From Thamnaconus septentrionalis (taxonomy: Eukaryota; Chordata; Actinopteri; Tetraodontiformes; Monacanthidae): a stretch of DNA of 64,000 nt. The notes beneath the pieces are model-generated. The model saw only the letters and a list, made by a program, of their open reading frames with translations. It searched no databases and was not told where the DNA came from. The position numbers and the translations under genes are program-made. This document shows, piece by piece, positions 58,755-64,000 of the stretch (position 1 is the first letter of the stretch; every line of letters starts with the position of its first letter). The stretch is from positions 5,124,773-5,188,772 of the forward strand of contig CM020510.1 of assembly GCA_009823395.1 (NCBI GenBank), in the 5' to 3' direction.

Positions 58755-59762
58755 GTACCAACTGAAATGCCAGGCCCGCGCAGGCACAGCAGCGGCGCAG
58801 CTGACAAGGGCAGATTGCTGAAAGATTAGAAAGCAAGTTTGCTTTTTGCACGCAAAATCTGAAAGATTTCGCTCTCGGGCTACACGTCCAGTTTGTTCCA
58901 GCACCCCAGTCTACGTGTTTGCATGTCGCCCAAAAAAAAAAAGAAAGAAATGGAAGAGAGGCAGATAAATGAAAAAAACAAAAAACAAAAGGTCTCTGGG
59001 AGTTCTGGGAGACATTAGCAGGTAACAGGAGAATCCCCGCAGGGAGCAGCAGTGGGAGTCGCTGTGCGCCGCAGTGAAAGATGCCGTCAGTCCTCACATC
59101 TCTGACCTCCACCTATTATTCTTGTACGACTGCTCATAACTAATGCAACATGAAAGGCAGCAGAAAAAAACAATAAGGGCCAGCCAGTGGCGGGAGAGTC
59201 CGAGCCAGGATATCCATTTTCATGTCGAAGCAGCTTAACGCTCTCATTTGTTTTTGTTTTTTCTTGTTTTGCTTTTTTTATTTATTTATTTTTGCTTTTT
59301 ACCTCCTGGATCATTTTTTTTTTCACGTCCGTTCGGTCCAAAGTTCAAGCACGTTGCTGCCCTAAACCTGATAAACGCTTCATATGAAATGTTTTTTTTT
59401 GTTTTGTTTTTTTAATAAGCGTCTGACATTAAGGGGAAGCAGCTGGCAGTGGTATTTATAGAAGCAGCTGAAGTTTGCCGGTGTCTGTTGTCCAGCTGCT
59501 GAGAGTGTGTCTGGCAGGCAGCCGGCTGCACCTCCAGCACCTCCAGTCCCATGCAGTCACCCTGCAAAATCTGGATTCCTGCCTTCCCCACCTTTAAGTT
59601 CCAAGCATGCATATCACTGCAGCAATTACCTGCAGTGGGGAGATAAGTCACGTCCCATTTATGGAAGCGGTATAGAGGCTGTGGCTTCAGAACAGTTTTC
59701 CATGTCAACGAAGCAAATCAATTTTCTTCAGTTTGTTCTTTTATTAACTTGGCTCCCTTTTC

Positions 59763-59799
<37 letters not shown>

Positions 59800-59837
59800 G
59801 CGTGCGTGCGTGCGTGCGTGCGTGCGCGTGCGTGCGT

Positions 59838-59869
<32 letters not shown>

Positions 59870-59870
59870 A
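59763..59870. repeat. (TGCG)n-(TG)n microsatellite
   Basis: TGCG units for about 85 bp then TG units. The tetranucleotide part is very CpG-dense and can form Z-DNA. Confidence 0.95.
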
Positions 59871-60603
59871 GGCTCAGATTGGTGCACTTGTCCTGTCTTC
59901 AGAGCAGGACTCCCCACAGGCCTGTCGGAGTCGTGAAGACGTCCGTGGGCTCTGCTACGCCTCTCTATCACACTTGTTTTTTTATGGAGAGCGCGGTTCC
60001 TCGCCGCAGAAATTCCTCGCTGAAGTACAACTCCCCGATGTTTTGGCTGTGGCAGACAGATAGTTGAACCTATGCTACGCTAGACACTTAGGAAAAAAAA
60101 AGGAAAGGAAAAAGAACCAAGCAGGTTCTCAGGAGGAGGGAGGCCTCAGTCCGAGACTTGGCATCAAGTCAGAAATACAATTTGATTAAGTGTGAAACCA
60201 AAGTTGAGACTATTTTTTTTTCTTTCTCACTGTTCAACAGCTTTGTTGTTCACTATCTGACACATCTAAAACAAAGTTTGCAGTCAGCCAGAGACCAGGA
60301 CGGCGCTGCTCTGTCCTGCTGCCTCCAGTCACCTCATGATGGAATATCCTCCTCTTCTCCTGACATCTCTAGAACTGTCAGTGTCTTACTAGGAAAACAC
60401 CCCTCTTTAACATCACAAAGGGCACTGGGCACCTCAACAGTTTCAACAGGAGGCTACTGAACTCATGTGAACAGAAGAAATATTTTTTTAAAACGTGCAC
60501 AGATGCTTTTTGTAGGCAGATCTTGTCCAAACTCCTCGGGGTTCCTTTTAGTTCCAGCGGCTGTAAACACGGCTGAGATCCCAGCCATGGGAAGGATGGA
60601 TGG

Positions 60604-60628
60604 CACACACACACACACACGCACACGC

Positions 60629-60660
<32 letters not shown>
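60604..60660. repeat. (CA)n microsatellite with CG interruptions
   Basis: CA run with three CGCA interruptions. Confidence 0.95.
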
Positions 60661-61229
60661 TCTTCATTCACACTGGCACGACACAACAAAGTCCGAGCGA
60701 AGCTGCGACAACAACAGCAAAACACGCAGATGCAAACATACCACGCTAAGTGGAACGAATATTTACAGACCGTCTGACTGCTGAATTTGGCCAAGAAGGA
60801 TTTGTCTGAATCCTTGAAAATCACGCCACGGCCACATCTGTGCCAGGCCACTCCCAGCCGTTTGACTCCCTCTGCATTGGGCCGTTGGGTATGGCCTGCT
60901 TCAGAGAGCGACGTATGGACATGGTGTAATGTCTATAACGGAACTGCTTTTTTCTTTTTAGTACTGAAGAGTGATACATTCAAAGACTCAAATAGAGAGC
61001 GTAGATGGACAAATGACTGAAAAAAAGGCATCCAAATAATTAAGCCGTACACTCACATTGAGATGTTGCTCTTTGATGGAGGTGCCAAGACCTTCAACAA
61101 GTCAACATCTCTTTAAAAAAACAGCTTAAAAACAGTAACAGTAACTTCATTAGCAGGCCAAAGCATCCATAACTCGAAGTCGAAAAGGTGCAAAGAAAAG
61201 ACCAGCACAAATTCAGTCTCTTGTTGCAA

Positions 61230-61242
61230 AGGTCAAAGGTCA
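61230..61242 (+). promoter_or_regulatory. Perfect DR1 nuclear-receptor site
   Basis: AGGTCAAAGGTCA, in the context GCAAAGGTCAAAGGTCAC, an ideal HNF4/PPAR-RXR/COUP-TF site. Confidence 0.5.
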
Positions 61243-62230
61243 CATCACCCCTATACTATAACCAGCTGCTTGGCTTTGAGAGAGCGAGACGGCCTGGCTT
61301 ATAAAAAAAACAGCGCTACTCGGAAAGACGAGCAGCAGAGTGATAAATAAATATAGTGTAAAAGATTTGAGGGCGACTTAAAAACAGCAAATACTGGGAG
61401 GTTGAAGCTGTGACGTGGAACGAAAACAGGAGACAGTTTGGCTGTAAAATAAAACAGGGAGACTTCGGCCTCCAGTCCAGAATTTTTGTCTTTGTAGCTG
61501 GCGATTATTTGACCTTCCGGTCGGGTTGTCGCTTCATCACTTGTCGCATTAATAGAATGAGAGGGACAGACAGGTGTGAGGTGACGCTGCGGGAACATTT
61601 TGTGTTTTGTGTTGTGTGTAACGAGCTTCCCCTTCCATTGGAAATGACGAGCCGAGCGTTTGATTAAGTTACCCAGTCAATTTGACTTGATGCGACCGCT
61701 GCTGTTGCAGACATTCAGGCTTCTGCAAACTCTTTCCAACGTGGCTCTCACTCATGGCAGCCGAAAAGCCAAAAAAATATATATACATATAAATCTCATT
61801 TGTTTCCCTCCACCAGACCTTCGACTACTGTCTTCCTTCAGTAGCTGAAACGTCTGGCAGCATTAAAGACAAAGAGACATAAGCGAGTCATTTTTTTCCC
61901 CCTCCCATCTGTTCTGAGAGCGGGCCACGTTGAAATTATTTGCAGTTTCTCTTTTCGACGGAGTGAGCGAGTGCACTGAGCCTTCAACGGAGTATTTGAA
62001 CTGCTTTGCTCTTTGGACTTTTTTCTGTCTGTGTGGAAGAATGTACATATTTCTCAGCGACCGTCTTTCATAGGAGGCAGGGACAAAGGGACAAGTGGAC
62101 AGAAAACAACACTGAAGACACCTTGTCATGTGACGCTGGAACCTTGTTTAAGCAGCCGGGTGTGTCTGCGTGTCAAGTGACTCGTTTTTTTGTATCCCAA
62201 CCTTGAATCTGATTCTTGAACGAGTCACTT

Positions 62231-62279
62231 AATTAACCCTGAGTCATCTCGACTTAGCGATATCTCCCGAGGGTTAATT
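62231..62279. repeat. 10-bp inverted repeat
   Basis: AATTAACCCT (62231-62240) and AGGGTTAATT (62270-62279) are exact reverse complements around a 29-nt loop. Confidence 0.7.
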
Positions 62280-62500
62280 GCTCCCAGTCCCTGATTCAGT
62301 GCCCACGCATGTTTTGCACGAGGCGCCGTGACAGAGCTGCCGCGGCATGCGTGCTGCGTTTTCCAGACACGTGGCCGCCCCGTCCGCCCGACTCAGTTTG
62401 GTGTCAGTGTGGCACGTCGTCGTTCCAGCGAGGTGCACATTAAGGAGCTCGCTTGGCTCAGCCCTCTGTTTCTGTTGGAGCACAAGGCCACATATTTGAG

Positions 62501-62604
<104 letters not shown>

Positions 62605-64000
62605 CAGAGTCCAAATGAAACACACATTGGGATGGAGAAGTGCTGCGTCTGCACAGCATTCCTGAAAGCAGACTCAGAGGGAGGGAGGGGGAGGGCGGTC
62701 ACAGCTGGAGTGGTATTCTGGGAATTATTTTAACGGACACCTTCTAGTTATAATTTTTTGCTCCTTTTATATTTCAAAAACTGGCCTGCTACCGCGTCAG
62801 TTTCCAGCGCCTGCCTGCAGTGACTGCCGTTTGCGGACAGAGGGCAGCAGTCAGCCGTTGGGAAAAAAAAAACAAACTCGACAGGGTCTGGCTCAGTTTG
62901 TTGCTCCGAATCACATTCTGCACAATTTGTCCGATTTCGAGCGGTTTGATTCATCGGTTGAGGATGAGAGGCCAGAGTCCTACTGTTTCCGAACTCTGGA
63001 GAACATAGTTGAATATCTGCCAGCAGTGTTCGGGACTGAGCGCCTCTGAAACTATTCATCAGTTTGGGGAACAGGGCAAAACAAATAAAATAAATAAAAA
63101 TAAAATAATAACACAAGAAATAACACAAATATCTTCGTTGACAATGTGCAACTGGGTCTGTGACAGAGGGAGGAAGAGGAGGTTTGATGCACCATCAAAA
63201 CTTAGTATCTTAATATCAGACAATAATTAGAGACAGAAGTGACCCCCATTTAATTTCAATGGATTCCAATTGGAGTTAAATCTTGGTCAAAACTTAGTCC
63301 TCCTGGATTCTGCAGAAGTTTTTTTGTTTGTTTTTTTCCGCCCAATGACAGACGTGGGTTGTTTCACATCTTGATGGTCAGAAAGGCCCTTTAAGCAGAG
63401 TTGTTAAAACAACTGAACAGGCCAACGAACTATCAACCACATCAAATGAAAGCTGGAAAAACTCAAAAGATGGACAAACTGCTTATTGACCTGGTTTGAA
63501 GAACAAGAATCAACGGTTTTGTTTCAAGTCGGGTGTAAAGTGGTTTCATGAGAGGCCCTGGAGCCTAAACTGCCGCTGTGGTAGCTTTTTTGGCAGCTGC
63601 TGCTGGACTGTTCAACCCATTTGATAGCCACATATGCAGATGCTGGTTTTGTTCAGGTTTTCAGTGAGCACTGGGTTTCGGGCGAATGGTCTTCTTTCCT
63701 GGTGAAGTCTTTGGTACCACAGAGGAAGACTTTTGGATGACAGGTGAAAAGTCCAGTCACTGAAAACCCTTCACTTCAATCGCAGGTACATCAAACCCTG
63801 CCCGACTTCTTGCTACGAAACTTGTGCAGTTGTGTTTAGATCAGATGAGAAAAAGTTTTGATATTGTTATCGCAAACACGACTGGATCTCCCCACATTTG
63901 AGTCGGTCACACTTGAGTCCTCGTGGAAAAATGTCATCTAAACAAGCAGCCTCCCTCGTCCCCAGTTCATAGTCCTCCTGATTAACCTTGAAGACCCTCC

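Noticed and set aside
59507..60067. 186-codon frame with Ala-Cys-Val-Arg repeats
   Set aside because: Translation of the TGCG tract; flanking parts have no domain.

Overview
This window looks like nuclear DNA of a teleost fish, probably a percomorph. The reasons are one clearly readable vertebrate gene with introns (somatolactin alpha, a fish pituitary hormone), very many CA/GT, GA and trinucleotide microsatellites, and interspersed repeats of fish type (Tc1-like transposon, LINE reverse-transcriptase fragment, SINE/L2-type tail). No prokaryotic, organellar or viral sequence was recognised. The species cannot be named from the sequence alone.

Layout. 1-35,200: about 35 kb with no gene I can name. 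It holds a LINE fragment (3,211-3,353), two CpG-rich blocks (about 16,600-17,110 and 20,870-22,190) that look like promoters, a low-repeat stretch that resembles a conserved non-coding element (about 15,310-15,930), a 97%-identical repeat pair (25,013-25,254 and 30,617-30,865), an LTR-like or non-autonomous element (29,313-29,620), a fold-back element (about 30,910-31,160), a 127-bp AT microsatellite and a 27-nt palindrome. 35,220-40,300: somatolactin alpha (smtla) on the + strand, with a TATA box, five coding exons, four introns and two candidate poly(A) signals. 40,300-64,000: again without a nameable gene. It holds long microsatellites, a promoter-like cluster near 48,100-48,300, a decayed Tc1-like transposon interrupted by a second element (49,950-50,956), a truncated SINE/L2-type repeat (52,396-52,605), a 300-bp CCTT-rich satellite tract and several hairpins.

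The smtla model is strong: the five exons join to 696 coding nucleotides (231 residues plus stop), all seven cysteines sit at the positions known for the family, and three of the four introns have ordinary splice sites. The fourth, only 79 nt long, has a poor donor. The rest of the window is most simply intergenic or intronic DNA around a tissue-specific hormone gene. Repeated CTCF-like, DR1 nuclear-receptor and POU octamer motifs suggest regulatory content, but none of this can be proved without alignment or expression data. I did not find a convincing new multi-gene system; the most unusual items are the nested Tc1 insertion, the fold-back element, the repeat pair, the promoter-like cluster without a gene and a few orphan candidate exons.
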